In this document: in pieces, positions 44,633-57,261 of the stretch
How positions within the stretch are numbered: position 1 is the stretch's first letter
Layout: every line of letters begins with the position of its first letter
From: Hymenobacter sp. ISL-91
GTDB taxonomy: Bacteria; Bacteroidota; Bacteroidia; Cytophagales; Hymenobacteraceae
Direction: 5' to 3'
DNA length: 64,000 nt
Assembly (NCBI RefSeq): GCF_018613725.1
Contig: NZ_JAGGPS010000022.1
Span: 38,960-102,959 of the forward strand
Notes under the pieces: generated by a model
Database searches by the model: none
What the model was told of the DNA's origin: nothing
Seen by the model: the letters and a program-made list of their open reading frames with translations, nothing else
Translations under genes and position numbers: made by a program

Positions 44633-46675
44633 ATGTATAAGTATTTGATTGCCTGCTTGTTGCTCACGGCTTGCACCACGACTTCGGCACAGAGTGTAGA
44701 GTTCAGCAAGGACCGGTTCGGCAACGACAAAGACGGCCTGAAAGCTGCTCAGAAAGACCTGAAGGCCGGCGACGCGTTCTACGAATCGGACCCGCCGCGC
44801 TACGAGCAGGCGCTGGTTTTCTACCTGAAAGCCCAGCAGTTCAACCCCAACAACGACCAACTTAACCTCAAAATCGGCGACTGTTACCTGCACTCGGGCT
44901 TTAAGCCGCGGGCGCTGGAGTACCTGCAGCGCGCCTACCAGCTCAACCCCGATGTGAGCCCGCGCATCCACTACCTGCTGGGCCGGGGCCTGCATTTGAA
45001 TGCCAAGTGGAACGAGGCCATTGCCGAATACAAGCGCGCTGTTCCGGCTACCGGGGCCAAAAACACAGCCGGGCTGGTGCTCGATATTCAGAAGAAGATA
45101 AAAGAGTGCGAAAACGGCCGTCGGCTGGCTGCCAAACCCAGCCGCGTGTTTATTGACAATGCCGGCCCGGGTGTGAACTCGCCCTACCCCGACTACGGAC
45201 CCGTTATCACGGCCGACGAGTCAGTTATCCTGTTCACCTCGCGCCGCGAAGGCTCGACGGGTGGCAAAACCGACCCCGAGCTGGGTGGCTATTTCGAAGA
45301 TATTTACCAGAGCAGCCGCGAAGGGAAAGATGGCTGGAGCGCGGCCCGCAACCTGGGCGAGAACATCAATACCGACGGCCACGACGCCACCGTGGGCCTG
45401 GCCCCCGATGGCCAGCGCCTGCTGGTGTACCTGGAAGACAACGGCGGCGACCTGCACCAGGCCGAGCTGCGCGGCACCGAGTGGAGCCGCCCCCAGAAGC
45501 TGGGCTCGCGCATTAACTCCAGGTTGCACGAATCGTCGGCGTCCTACACGCCCGATGGCCGCCACCTGTTTTTTGTGAGTGATAAGGAAGGCGGCCTGGG
45601 CTCGCGCGACATTTACCGCATCGAAATGGAGGGACGCGGGCCGGCCCAGAACCTGGGGTCGGTGATTAACACCTCGTACGGCGAGGAGGGCGTGTTTCTG
45701 CATCCCGATGGCAAAACGATGTACTTCAGCTCGGAGGGCCACGACGCCATGGGCGGCTACGACATCTTTAAATCGGTGCTCGAAAACGGCAAGTGGAGCA
45801 AGCCCGAGAACCTGGGCTGGCCCATTAACACGCCCGACGACGACGTGTTCTTTGTGATTTCGGCTTCGGGCCGGCACGGCTACTACTCGTCCTTCCGCGA
45901 AGACGGGCAGGGCGGAAAAGACATCTACCGGATTACGTTTCTGGGCCCCGAGAAGCCGCCTGTGCTCAGCCAGGAAGACCAGTTGCTGGCCAGCCGGGTG
46001 CAGCCGGTGAAGGAAACGCTGCTGGCCCCGCCGGTGGCCATTGTAGCGGCGCAGGTAACCATTCTCAAGGGCGTGGTAACCGAAGAAGCCAGCCGCCAGC
46101 CCCTCGAAGCCACCATCGACGTAATTGACAACTCGCTTAACCAGGTGATTGCCTCGTTCCAGTCGAACGCCAAATCGGGGCGCTACTTGGTGTCGTTGCC
46201 CTCGGGCGTGAACTACGGCATTGTGGTGCGTAAGGATGGCTACCTGTTTCACTCCGAAAACTTCGATTTGCCGGCCGGCGCGGCCTATTCGGAAGTTGTG
46301 AAGGACGTGGCGCTCAAGAAGCTCGACGTGGGCGTGAAGGTGGTGCTCAACAACATCTTCTTCGACTTCGACAAGGCCACGCTGCGCAAGGAAAGCACCA
46401 GCGAGTTGGAGCGCCTGCACAAGCTGCTGGCCGAAACGCCCGCCCTGCGCCTCGAAATTTCGGGCCACACCGACAACGTGGGCAACGCCGCCTACAACAA
46501 AGACCTCTCGCAGCGCCGCGCCAAAGCCGTAGTCGACTACCTCGTGGGCAAGGGCATCGACAAGGGCCGCCTGACTTTTGCCGGCTACGGCGACACTCAG
46601 CCCGTAGCCCCCAACACCACCAAAGCCAACCGCCAGCTCAACCGCCGCACCGAGTTCAAGGTAACGGGCAAGTAA
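44633..46675 (+). CDS. OmpA-family lipoprotein, PorE-like architecture
   Basis: 680 residues. Signal ends LLTAC, so C14 should be lipidated. Domains: TPR helices (about 35-150), a PD40/WD40-like propeller (about 180-440; repeats such as GPVITADESVILFTSRREGS and ASYTPDGRHLFFVSDKEG), a carboxypeptidase-regulatory-like Ig fold (about 475-560), and an OmpA C-terminal domain (about 570-680; FFDFDKATLRKES and the peptidoglycan-binding ISGHTDNVGNAAYNKDLSQRRA). This order is that of PorE of the type IX secretion system, which links the machine to peptidoglycan. Paralogues with the same order exist, so PorE itself is not proven. Confidence 0.88.
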   Translation: MYKYLIACLLLTACTTTSAQSVEFSKDRFGNDKDGLKAAQKDLKAGDAFYESDPPRYEQALVFYLKAQQFNPNNDQLNLKIGDCYLHSGFKPRALEYLQRAYQLNPDVSPRIHYLLGRGLHLNAKWNEAIAEYKRAVPATGAKNTAGLVLDIQKKIKECENGRRLAAKPSRVFIDNAGPGVNSPYPDYGPVITADESVILFTSRREGSTGGKTDPELGGYFEDIYQSSREGKDGWSAARNLGENINTDGHDATVGLAPDGQRLLVYLEDNGGDLHQAELRGTEWSRPQKLGSRINSRLHESSASYTPDGRHLFFVSDKEGGLGSRDIYRIEMEGRGPAQNLGSVINTSYGEEGVFLHPDGKTMYFSSEGHDAMGGYDIFKSVLENGKWSKPENLGWPINTPDDDVFFVISASGRHGYYSSFREDGQGGKDIYRITFLGPEKPPVLSQEDQLLASRVQPVKETLLAPPVAIVAAQVTILKGVVTEEASRQPLEATIDVIDNSLNQVIASFQSNAKSGRYLVSLPSGVNYGIVVRKDGYLFHSENFDLPAGAAYSEVVKDVALKKLDVGVKVVLNNIFFDFDKATLRKESTSELERLHKLLAETPALRLEISGHTDNVGNAAYNKDLSQRRAKAVVDYLVGKGIDKGRLTFAGYGDTQPVAPNTTKANRQLNRRTEFKVTGK

Positions 46676-46688
46676 GTTTCGGGTGGCG

Positions 46689-46737
46689 AAGCCGCGGGGT
46701 GAGCACCAGGATTAGCCCGGTGTTCACCCCGCGGCTT
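46689..46737 (+). terminator. terminator after the PorE-like gene
   Basis: 19-bp arms with one mismatch (46689-46707, 46719-46737), core AAGCCGCGGGGTGA. Confidence 0.8.
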
Positions 46738-46840
46738 TGTGATGAACCGGACGCCTACGCAGATGGCTTCACCGAGAAAAGCCGCTGGCTGAACGCAGAA
46801 GCCGGCAGCGGCTCGCAACTGCGCGTATCTTGCCTGCCCG

Positions 46841-50326
<3,486 letters not shown>

Positions 50327-50365
50327 CCCGATTTTGCGTTGATGGAATTCTGCAAAGAAAGACTG

Positions 50366-50373
50366 TAGCTTTG
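50366..50373 (+). promoter_or_regulatory. -7 element five bases before the LytTR gene
   Basis: TAGCTTTG ends 5 bases before the ATG at 50379, predicting an almost leaderless transcript; a TTGA 23 bases further up is the only -33 candidate. Confidence 0.5.
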
Positions 50374-50378
50374 CATAT

Positions 50379-51089
50379 ATGGCCGAAACTCCCGCTTCCC
50401 TTCGCTGCCTGGTAGTCGACGACGACCCGCTGGCCGTGCAGATTGTTGAAAACTGCGTTGCCAACACGCCCTTTTTAGCGCACGCCGGCAGCTGCAGCAG
50501 CGCCCTGGCGGCGGCCGAAATGCTGCGCGAGCACCCCATCGACCTGCTGTTTCTCGATGTGGAGATGCCGCTCATGTCGGGGCTTGAACTGCTGCGCACG
50601 CTGCGTAATCCGCCCCTGGTAGTGCTCATCACCAGCAACAAAGGCTACGCCGTGGAAGCCTTCGAGTATGCCGTGCTCGATTACCTGGTGAAGCCCATCA
50701 GCTACGCCCGCTTTCTGCAGGCGGCCCAGCAGGCGCGCGAGGCGTTGGCGGCCCGCGCCCAGCCGGTTGCAGCCGATGCCGACTTCACCTTTGTAAAGGT
50801 GGACAGCAAGCTGATAAAGGTGCAGTTTGACGATGTGCTGTTTGTAGAGGCTCTGGGCGACTACGTGCATATCATCACCAAAAACAGCAAGCTTATCGTG
50901 TACAGCACGCTGCGGGGCATTGCCGAGAAGTTTCCGGCGGCCCTGTTTGTGCGGGTACACCGCTCGTTTATCGTCAATATCCGCCAGATCCAGACCATTG
51001 AGGACAACTCCATTCTGCTGAGCGACAAGCACATTCCTATTGGCCAGACTTACCAGAAAGAGGTCTTACAGCGTCTGAACCGCTTTTAG
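50379..51089 (+). CDS. LytTR-family response regulator
   Basis: 236 residues. Receiver domain at 8-125 with D60 as phosphoacceptor (LLFLDVEMP), acidic D14-D16 pocket, and K at VKPIS. A LytTR DNA-binding domain fills 138-236, with FVEALGDYVHIITKNSKLIVYSTLRGI and VRVHRSFIVNI. It starts 52 bases after the hybrid kinase, so a functional pair is likely, though the kinase is of HisKA rather than the LytS type that usually partners LytTR. A promoter just before the ATG suggests it can also be expressed alone. Confidence 0.95.
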   Translation: MAETPASLRCLVVDDDPLAVQIVENCVANTPFLAHAGSCSSALAAAEMLREHPIDLLFLDVEMPLMSGLELLRTLRNPPLVVLITSNKGYAVEAFEYAVLDYLVKPISYARFLQAAQQAREALAARAQPVAADADFTFVKVDSKLIKVQFDDVLFVEALGDYVHIITKNSKLIVYSTLRGIAEKFPAALFVRVHRSFIVNIRQIQTIEDNSILLSDKHIPIGQTYQKEVLQRLNRF

Positions 51090-51117
51090 CAGCCTTCATT
51101 ACTCCTCCACTCATACC

Positions 51118-51747
51118 GTGCCTGCTCCCGTGCTGCTCCGCGTATTCTGCCCCGGAAGGCTGCTGCTTTTGCTGCCACTACTGCTGTTACTGGCCTTGTC
51201 GGCTGCAGCCCAGCAGGCCGGCGACACTACCAGCGTAGCCTGCCCGCCGCCGCGCGTGCCCCAGCTGTGCGTGGAGCTCGACGCCCGCCAGGCCGTCGAC
51301 CCCGCCGCCGGGCCGCTCACCTTCCGCTGGGATATGGGCGACGGCACCACGCTAACCGGCCCCGCCGTGGCGCACTGCTACGCCGAGCGCCGCCGCTACA
51401 CCGTGCGCCTGGATGTGGTAGACGGAGCCAGCGGCGAAGTACGGGAAGCCGAAAAATTGCTCGACGTTGATTTCACGAAGCAAACCGTGGTCAACTTCCG
51501 GGCCGCCGACACGGTGCGGGTGGGGCAGCCGGTAGCCTTCGATGCCGCCGACTCGCAGTTGCCCGCCTGCCGAAACATGGTAGTCATCTGGGACTTTCGC
51601 GACGGCGCCACCGGTACCGGCCCGCAGGTAGAGCACCGCTTCCGCCGGCCCGGCCGCTACGCCGTGCGCATGGCCCTGCGCGCCAACGGTCCCGGCTCCT
51701 GCCCCGACAGCCACTGCGTAAGCCGCCAGGTGGTGGTGGTGCCCTAA
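51118..51747 (+). CDS. secreted protein with two PKD-like domains
   Basis: 209 residues from a GTG start. Signal peptide with a long leucine run, then two PKD folds: FRWDMGDGTTLTGPAVAHCY ... RYTVRLDV and VIWDFRDGATGTGPQVEHRF ... RYAVRMAL. PKD domains are beta-sandwiches found on surface proteins and enzymes and bind proteins or sugars. Cysteines at the domain edges may pair. There is no sorting domain, so it is probably periplasmic or a fragment-like adaptor. It follows the LytTR regulator by 28 bases and could be co-transcribed. Confidence 0.8.
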   Translation: MPAPVLLRVFCPGRLLLLLPLLLLLALSAAAQQAGDTTSVACPPPRVPQLCVELDARQAVDPAAGPLTFRWDMGDGTTLTGPAVAHCYAERRRYTVRLDVVDGASGEVREAEKLLDVDFTKQTVVNFRAADTVRVGQPVAFDAADSQLPACRNMVVIWDFRDGATGTGPQVEHRFRRPGRYAVRMALRANGPGSCPDSHCVSRQVVVVP

Positions 51748-51778
51748 ACCAAAGCAGCAATATCCGGTGGCCGTGGCC

Positions 51779-52690
51779 CTATAATGGGGCTTCGTCGGCC
51801 TGCCTGGCGACCAAGTCAATGCCTTCGGCCAGCGTGTGGGGCCGGTAGCCCAGCTCGCGCACCGCTTTATCCACTACAAAGCCGGTGCGCAGCGGGCGGC
51901 GGGCCGGCTGCGAAAACGTGGCGGCATCTACCCGACTGATAAGGCCGGCATCGAGCTGAAAATACGCGGCGACCTGTAGCGCCAGCTGGTAGGGCGTGCA
52001 TAGCTCGGCGCCGCTGATGTGGTAGATACCGGTAGCGTTGTGCAGGGCCGCCAGCCAGCAGCCCTGGGCCAGATCTTCGGCCAGCGTAGGCGTGCGCAGC
52101 TGGTCGTCGACCACGTTTATCGGTTTGCCGGCCCGCAGCGCATCGCGCACCCACAGCACCAGGTTGGTGCGGCCGTAATCGTGGGCCGTGCCGTACACTA
52201 GCACCGTGCGCACAATGGTCCAGGGGGCAGGGCTCTGGCGCACGAGCTGCTCGGCGGCCAGCTTGCTTTCCCCGTAGAAATTCACCGGCCCCGGCACGGC
52301 ATCCTCCGCCAGCGGCCCCGTTTCACCGCTGAAGATAAAATCGGTGCTCAAGTGTATCAAATGCACCCCGTGCTGCTCGCTGGCGGCCACCAGATGCGCC
52401 ACCGCCGTTACGTTCAGGTTCCAGCAGTCGGCGGGGTGCAGCGCGCACTCGTCCACGTTGGTCAGGGCGGCTGTGTGGATGAGGTGGGTGGGCTTTTCGG
52501 CTTCGATTACCTGTGCTACCTGAGCGGCATCAGTTACATCGAGCGGCACAAACGGCACCTGCGGGTACAAGCCGGCCAGCTTATTGGGGCCGCGCGAAGT
52601 GGCCACCAGCGCCATACCCGGCTGCCGGCTCAGCAACGCCACCAGCTTTTGCCCCAATAAGCCGTTGGAACCCGTAACAAGGATTTTCAT
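51779..52690 (-). CDS. dTDP-4-dehydrorhamnose reductase-like SDR
   Basis: 303 residues of an extended short-chain dehydrogenase. NAD(P) site TGSNGLLGQ (6-14), catalytic STD at 115-117, and Y139-x-x-x-K143 in FYGESK. Motifs AALTNVDECALHPADCWNLN and GIYHISGAELCTPYQLA match RfbD, which makes dTDP-rhamnose, but no other rfb gene is nearby, so a related sugar reductase is possible. It lies last in a minus-strand run behind the cyclophilin gene (49-base gap). Confidence 0.82.
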   Translation of the reverse strand: MKILVTGSNGLLGQKLVALLSRQPGMALVATSRGPNKLAGLYPQVPFVPLDVTDAAQVAQVIEAEKPTHLIHTAALTNVDECALHPADCWNLNVTAVAHLVAASEQHGVHLIHLSTDFIFSGETGPLAEDAVPGPVNFYGESKLAAEQLVRQSPAPWTIVRTVLVYGTAHDYGRTNLVLWVRDALRAGKPINVVDDQLRTPTLAEDLAQGCWLAALHNATGIYHISGAELCTPYQLALQVAAYFQLDAGLISRVDAATFSQPARRPLRTGFVVDKAVRELGYRPHTLAEGIDLVARQADEAPL

Positions 52691-52739
52691 TTTGGGGGAA
52701 GAAGGCGGAAGGTGAGAAGCCAGACATGAGCAGGAGGTC

Positions 52740-53408
52740 TCAGTACTGATACCCGTACTGCTCGGTAATCTTCTTCTTCTTCAGCTTCTCCACCTTCACC
52801 GTCATCTTGATGTCGGTGAGGGGGCGGTTGGCTGGGCCGGCAGGCTGTTGCGCAATTTTATCTACCACCTCCTGCCCGCTGATAACCTGGCCAAAGACGG
52901 TGTATTGGCCATTGAGGTGTGGCGTGCCTTGAGGATTCTGCACGATGTAGAACTGCGACGCGCTGCTCCGGCGCTCAGGGTTCACAAAATCGGCGGTGCG
53001 GGCAGCGGCTACTGCCCCGCGCACATGGGTCAGCTCGGGCCTGATTTCAGCTGGTAGCGTCTGCTCGCTGGCCGGCCCCTGGCCGTCGTTGCCGGGGTCA
53101 GCATCTTTCGAGTTGGGGTCGCCACCCTGCACCATGAAGTTGAGGATGACGCGGTGGAACGTGGTGCCGTTGTAGAAACCACTACGGGCCAGTTGCAGGA
53201 AATTGGCCCGGTGCACTGGCGTCAGCTCAGAAAGCACCAGCCGGATGTCGCCCAGCGAAGTGCTGATGGTAACGAGTTCGTCTTTCTTGCTTTTACGGGG
53301 CTTCTTGGCAGCATGGGCGGCCGGAATAAACAGCACCAGTACCAGGGGCAACAGCGTATTGCGCAAAATCTGTCTCACGGCGATAAAGCAGTTAAAATGA
53401 GTAGTCAT
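52740..53408 (-). CDS. cyclophilin-type peptidyl-prolyl isomerase, exported
   Basis: 222 residues with a signal peptide ending at AHA. The cyclophilin core has the catalytic arginine in FHRVILNFMVQGGDP, then ASQFYIVQNP and the substrate-side GQYTVFGQVISGQEVVDKI. It speeds proline isomerisation in envelope proteins. A basic C-terminal tail (EKLKKKKITEQYGYQY) is extra. An alternative TTG one codon upstream is less likely than the ATG. Between hemC (62-base gap) and the rfbD-like gene. Confidence 0.93.
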   Translation of the reverse strand: MTTHFNCFIAVRQILRNTLLPLVLVLFIPAAHAAKKPRKSKKDELVTISTSLGDIRLVLSELTPVHRANFLQLARSGFYNGTTFHRVILNFMVQGGDPNSKDADPGNDGQGPASEQTLPAEIRPELTHVRGAVAAARTADFVNPERRSSASQFYIVQNPQGTPHLNGQYTVFGQVISGQEVVDKIAQQPAGPANRPLTDIKMTVKVEKLKKKKITEQYGYQY

Positions 53409-53470
53409 CAAGCAAGCGCGCTTAGCCTTGCGCAGATTTCCGATGGGTACTGATGCCCCCTGATCGTTAT

Positions 53471-54409
53471 TCAGTCGGCTTTCCGGCTACGAATTTCTTC
53501 CAGGATTTCGCGCCCCCCACGGCTCAGGATATTTTCGGCTATTTCGATGCCGAGCTGGGCAGCGGCGGCGGCCGGAGCCGTGCGGGTTTCTTCGAGCAGC
53601 TGCGCGCCGTCGAGGCTGATGAGGCCGGCGTGCAGCTGCACGGTTTGGCCATCGGGGCTTAGGGTGGCCAGCGCGAAGCTGGGAATGCTGCAGCCGCCTT
53701 CCATGGTGCGCAGGTAGGCGCGCTCGGCCCGCAGGCAGGTGTGGGTTGCGGGGTGGTCGAGCAGGCGGTGCAACTCAGCTTTAAAGGCCGGCTCCAGGTT
53801 GCGGGCGCACTCTACCGCCACGCTGCCCTGGCCGGTGGCCGGTACGTACTGGGTTTCAGGCAGCACATGCCGAATCAGGCCATCGTACTCCATGCGGTGC
53901 ACGCCGGCGAAGGCCAGCACCAAGCCGTGGTAGTGGCCTTCTTCGAGCTTGCGCAGGCGGGTTTGCAGGTTGCCGCGCACGTCGGCGGTGGTGGCGTGGG
54001 GCATGAAACGGCGCAGCATGGCCCGGCGGCGGGTGCTGCTGGTACCCAACACCAGGTCGGGCCGGTTCAGGTCGAGGTCGGCGTCGAAGCTGAGCACCAC
54101 GTCGTTCACCTTTTCGCGCTCCATGAAGGCCAGCAGCTCCAGGTCGTCGGGAATGCTGCTCTGCACATCTTTGGCACTATGTACCGCCACGTCGATGTGG
54201 CCGGTGCGCAGGCCGTCCTCCAGCTCCTCGGTAAACACGCCCTTCGAGCCGATTTTATCCAGCGAGCGGTCCAGCACAATGTCGCCCTTGGTGGTAATGA
54301 TGACGATTTCCGGCTCCAGGCCGGCGGCTTTCAGCCGGTCGGCTACGTGGTTGGCCTGCCACAAAGCGAGCTTGCTGCCCCGGGTGCCGATGCGGATATG
54401 CTTTTTCAC
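53471..54409 (-). CDS. hemC: hydroxymethylbilane synthase
   Basis: 312 residues. Porphobilinogen deaminase of haem synthesis, joining four porphobilinogens into hydroxymethylbilane. The cofactor-binding cysteine is C240 in MEGGCSIP; the catalytic aspartate is D81 in HSAKD; GTSSTRRRA holds the substrate-binding arginines. Otherwise full length. A -7 element TATCTTTG lies 67 bases upstream. Other haem genes are not in the window. Confidence 0.96.
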   Translation of the reverse strand: MKKHIRIGTRGSKLALWQANHVADRLKAAGLEPEIVIITTKGDIVLDRSLDKIGSKGVFTEELEDGLRTGHIDVAVHSAKDVQSSIPDDLELLAFMEREKVNDVVLSFDADLDLNRPDLVLGTSSTRRRAMLRRFMPHATTADVRGNLQTRLRKLEEGHYHGLVLAFAGVHRMEYDGLIRHVLPETQYVPATGQGSVAVECARNLEPAFKAELHRLLDHPATHTCLRAERAYLRTMEGGCSIPSFALATLSPDGQTVQLHAGLISLDGAQLLEETRTAPAAAAAQLGIEIAENILSRGGREILEEIRSRKAD

Positions 54410-54475
54410 TAGGAATTAACGTCAGAAAACAAGAAACTCGGACCCGAAACCGCTTCGGTAGGCCCATGCTTCCGG

Positions 54476-54483
54476 CAAAGATA
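54476..54483 (-). promoter_or_regulatory. -7 element for hemC
   Basis: TATCTTTG on the minus strand, leader about 60 bases. The upstream sequence is GC-rich without a clear -33. Confidence 0.5.
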
Positions 54484-54607
54484 ACCCCTCCCCGCGGGCA
54501 GTCCTGCCTATACCAGTTTTAACACCTGCTATAGCAAATTAGCAGAATGTATTTTCGCGGTTTCCAGCTCCCAGAGGCCGATAATTCGCTACGTGCTGGG
54601 TTCCGCG

Positions 54608-55744
54608 CTACGGTCGCAGCAGTTCGGCCAGGCGCAGCGAGGCATCTACGAACACCATGCGCGGGTTGGCGTTGCGCTCGATGTGGTAATGCGCCTCGTT
54701 GATTTCCTGGGTCAGGGCGTCGGCGTTGCGCGGCGTCACGAAGGGGCTGAAGCTTTTGATGAAGCCCTGCTCCTGGGCCGGCAGGTGCGGCACCAGCTGC
54801 GGATCGAGGCCGAAGAGCAGCACCTTGCGCAGCAGCGCCAGCGCGTACTGGAAGAACTCCTTCTGGTTTTCGCGGCCCAGCTTCTGAAATTCGTCGCTCC
54901 GGGCGAGCATATCGGCCACTTTGTTGCCGTAGCAGGTGCGCATCCAGCCCACAAACAGCTCGTAGTAGTCGTGCTCGGCACTGGCGCCGGCCAAACTGGC
55001 GGCCAGCGCCGCGCCCACATTGCCGTCGGTGAACTGAGCCAGCTGCCGGGCTTTGGCTTCGGGCACGTTCTGGGTAGTGCGCAGCCAATCCGTCAGTTCC
55101 TGCTCGGTTGGGGCACGCACTACCACTGGCTGCACCCGGCTGATGATAGTGGGCAGCAGCTGCTCTGGGGCGAAGCTCACGAGCAGAAATACGGTGGCCG
55201 GCGGCGGCTCTTCCAGCAGCTTGAGCACGGCATTGGCCGCCGCCGGGTGCATCAGCTCGGGCAGCCAGATAACGACCACTTTAAAGCGCGCCTCGAACGC
55301 CTTGAGGCTCACCAGCCGCAGCAGCTGCACGCTTTCGTCCTTGGAAATGCTGCCCTGCTTGTTTTCGGCCCCGATGTGCTGCATCCAGTCGTTGAGGCCC
55401 TGGTACGGGTTGCCAAGCACGAACTCGCGCCACTCCGCCCCGAACTTGCTGCTCGTGGCGTCTTTGGCCACCGCCTTGGTGGTGGTTACGGGCACGATGA
55501 AGTTGAGGTCGGGGTGGATAAGCTTATCGATTTTCTGGCAGCTCGGGCAGCTGCCGCACGAGTCGTCTGCTTCGGCTGGTCGGTTTTCGCAGTTCAGAAA
55601 CGCCGCGTAAGCCAGCGCCAGCGCCAGCGCCGCCGAACCCTCGGGCCCCCGAAACAGCTGGGCGTGGGCCACATGGTTGCGCCGCACGCCGCCCACCAGC
55701 AGCTGCTTTACCTGATTCAGCCCCGGAATAGCAGAAAAGCGCAT
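54608..55744 (-). CDS. holB: DNA polymerase III delta-prime subunit
   Basis: 378 residues. Clamp-loader AAA+ fold with zinc-binding cysteines C52, C63, C66 and C69 (SCGSCPSC). The Walker A region is degenerate (FRGPEGSAALA, no lysine), as expected for delta-prime, which does not hydrolyse ATP. The SRV element (PTIISRVQPVVV) is the arginine-finger region shared with gamma/tau. It helps load the beta clamp. Single gene followed by hemC about 200 bases downstream. Confidence 0.92.
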   Translation of the reverse strand: MRFSAIPGLNQVKQLLVGGVRRNHVAHAQLFRGPEGSAALALALAYAAFLNCENRPAEADDSCGSCPSCQKIDKLIHPDLNFIVPVTTTKAVAKDATSSKFGAEWREFVLGNPYQGLNDWMQHIGAENKQGSISKDESVQLLRLVSLKAFEARFKVVVIWLPELMHPAAANAVLKLLEEPPPATVFLLVSFAPEQLLPTIISRVQPVVVRAPTEQELTDWLRTTQNVPEAKARQLAQFTDGNVGAALAASLAGASAEHDYYELFVGWMRTCYGNKVADMLARSDEFQKLGRENQKEFFQYALALLRKVLLFGLDPQLVPHLPAQEQGFIKSFSPFVTPRNADALTQEINEAHYHIERNANPRMVFVDASLRLAELLRP

Positions 55745-55778
55745 TACGCTAGTTTAGTGAAAAATAAAGAGCAGAAGC

Positions 55779-55878
55779 TGTCATTCAGAGCGGAGCGAAG
55801 AATCTCGCTTGCTAAAGTAAACCCTGATGTAGGGAGTTGCTATTGCACGCGAGATTCTTCGCTCCGCTCTGAATGACA
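55779..55878. repeat. GTCATYCTGAG dispersed palindrome, copy 3
   Basis: Exact 30-bp arms (55779-55808, 55849-55878) beginning TGTCATTCAGAGCGG and containing GAAGAATCTCGC. Between the GlmU-like gene and holB. Confidence 0.88.
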
Positions 55879-55891
55879 AATTTGGCATTCC

Positions 55892-57100
55892 TTACTCTGC
55901 CCGGTCCCACACCCGGTCTTTGGCGGTGGCTTCATACACATGGCGCATGATTTCCTGCTCGGCTTCGTCGTAGGCGAGCTTGCGGCGGGCCATTACGCGC
56001 TCGGCCACCTCGCCGGCTTTGGCCAGCCGGAAAGTTTCGAAACCAGCCGGACCACCCCAGGCAAAGCTCGGAACAAATGCGCGCGGAAAGCCGGCTCCGA
56101 AGATATTGGCCGCCACGCCTACCACGGTGCCCGTGTTGAACATGGTGTTGATACCGCACTTGCTATGGTCGCCCATGGTCAGGCCGCAGAAGGTTTGGCC
56201 CGTGTTCACGAACCGGCTGGCCGCATGGCTCCAGATTTTAACGGGCGCGTAGTTGTTTTTCAGGTTGCTGGTGTTGGTATCGGCCCCGATGTTGCACCAC
56301 TGGCCGATGAGCGAATTACCCAGGTAGCCCTCGTGGCCCTTGTTGGAGTAGCCCATGATGATGCTGTTGGCCACCTCGCCCCCCACCCGGCACTGTGGCC
56401 CGATGGTATTATCGCCGCGTAGCTTGGCACCGGTGTTGATGTGGGTTCCCTCGCAGACGGCCAACGGCCCTTTCAGAATGGCTCCCTCATGCACTTCTAC
56501 GTTACGGCCCAGGTAAATTGGGCCGTCTTCGGCGTTGAGAATGGCGGCCCGGATTTTCACGCCCGGTTCGATGAAGATGTTTTCCGGCGCATAGACAATC
56601 GTGTGCGCATCCCCCACCGGGGCCGACTCGCGGCCGGCGGTCAGCAGCGCAAAATCGAGGCGGATTTCGGCTCCATTGCTCAGGAACAGGTGCCACAGCT
56701 CGCCGATTACGGTTACCGGCTCGGCTACTTCGTGGGTGTTCCGGAAGCCTTCCTGAATCAGTTCGGCCACCTGGGTAGCGTCGGCCAGGTGAGCGGCCAC
56801 CAGCAGCTCGCCATCATACAGGGCACTGCCGGGTGCCAGGGCCTGCACCTGCCGGGTCAGCAGCTCATCGGGGCACACGGCCCCGTTGATAACCAGAGCC
56901 GGACCGCGGGTGTCGCCGGCCGGAAACTTGGCCTGCAGGTAGCTTTCGGTCAGGTAGCCAACCTGCTCCACGCCGAGGCGGTGCTGCCACTTTTCGGCCA
57001 GCGTAAGAATGCCGCAGCGCAGTGCCGCCACAGGCCGGGTGAAGGTAAGCGGCAGCAGCCGGGGCCGGATGGCCGGATCATCGAAGAGCAGAACGCGCAT
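55892..57100 (-). CDS. GlmU-like sugar-phosphate nucleotidyl/acyltransferase
   Basis: 402 residues. The N-terminal half is a degenerate nucleotidyltransferase (LLFDDPAIRPRLLPLTFTRPVAALRCGI) that lacks the usual GxGTRM loop. The C-terminal half is a left-handed beta helix of hexapeptide repeats (EPGVKIRAAILNAEDGPIYLG, GPQCRVGGEVANSIIMGYSNKGHEGYLG, GQWCNIGADTNTSNLK). Bacteroidota annotate this as a GlmU family protein; whether it makes a UDP-sugar is unclear because the activation loop is missing. The ATG at 57100 starts the conserved MRVLLFDD. Preceded by the L31 gene. Confidence 0.85.
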   Translation of the reverse strand: MRVLLFDDPAIRPRLLPLTFTRPVAALRCGILTLAEKWQHRLGVEQVGYLTESYLQAKFPAGDTRGPALVINGAVCPDELLTRQVQALAPGSALYDGELLVAAHLADATQVAELIQEGFRNTHEVAEPVTVIGELWHLFLSNGAEIRLDFALLTAGRESAPVGDAHTIVYAPENIFIEPGVKIRAAILNAEDGPIYLGRNVEVHEGAILKGPLAVCEGTHINTGAKLRGDNTIGPQCRVGGEVANSIIMGYSNKGHEGYLGNSLIGQWCNIGADTNTSNLKNNYAPVKIWSHAASRFVNTGQTFCGLTMGDHSKCGINTMFNTGTVVGVAANIFGAGFPRAFVPSFAWGGPAGFETFRLAKAGEVAERVMARRKLAYDEAEQEIMRHVYEATAKDRVWDRAE

Positions 57101-57107
57101 GATAGAA

Positions 57108-57261
57108 TAAGCTTCAGGTCGCAAGCTACAAGCTGCAAGCTGATAGAGCAAAATGAAGGAGATGGAGAAAAGAATAAACAAAAACTCCCGCTGGCAGGAT
57201 TGCCAGCGGGAGTTTTGAAAACATAAGCTTGCAGCTTGTGGCTTTCGGCTTGCAGCTCTAC
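57108..57261. repeat. inverted heptamer arrays around a terminator (locus 7)
   Basis: Left: TAAGCTT, CAGGTCG, CAAGCTA, CAAGCTG, CAAGCTG, ATAGAGC (57108-57149). Right: GCTTGCA, GCTTGTG, GCTTTCG, GCTTGCA, GCTCTAC (57227-57261). Between them sits the hairpin 57181-57216. The right array supplies the stop codon of the L31 gene. Confidence 0.85.
57181..57216. terminator. terminator inside the heptamer pair
   Basis: Exact 16-bp arms AAAACTCCCGCTGGCA and complement around GGAT; ends the L31 transcript. Confidence 0.8.

Noticed and set aside
54519..55088. 189-residue frame overlapping holB on the same strand
   Set aside because: Out of frame with holB, which has conserved zinc cysteines; no independent start signal.
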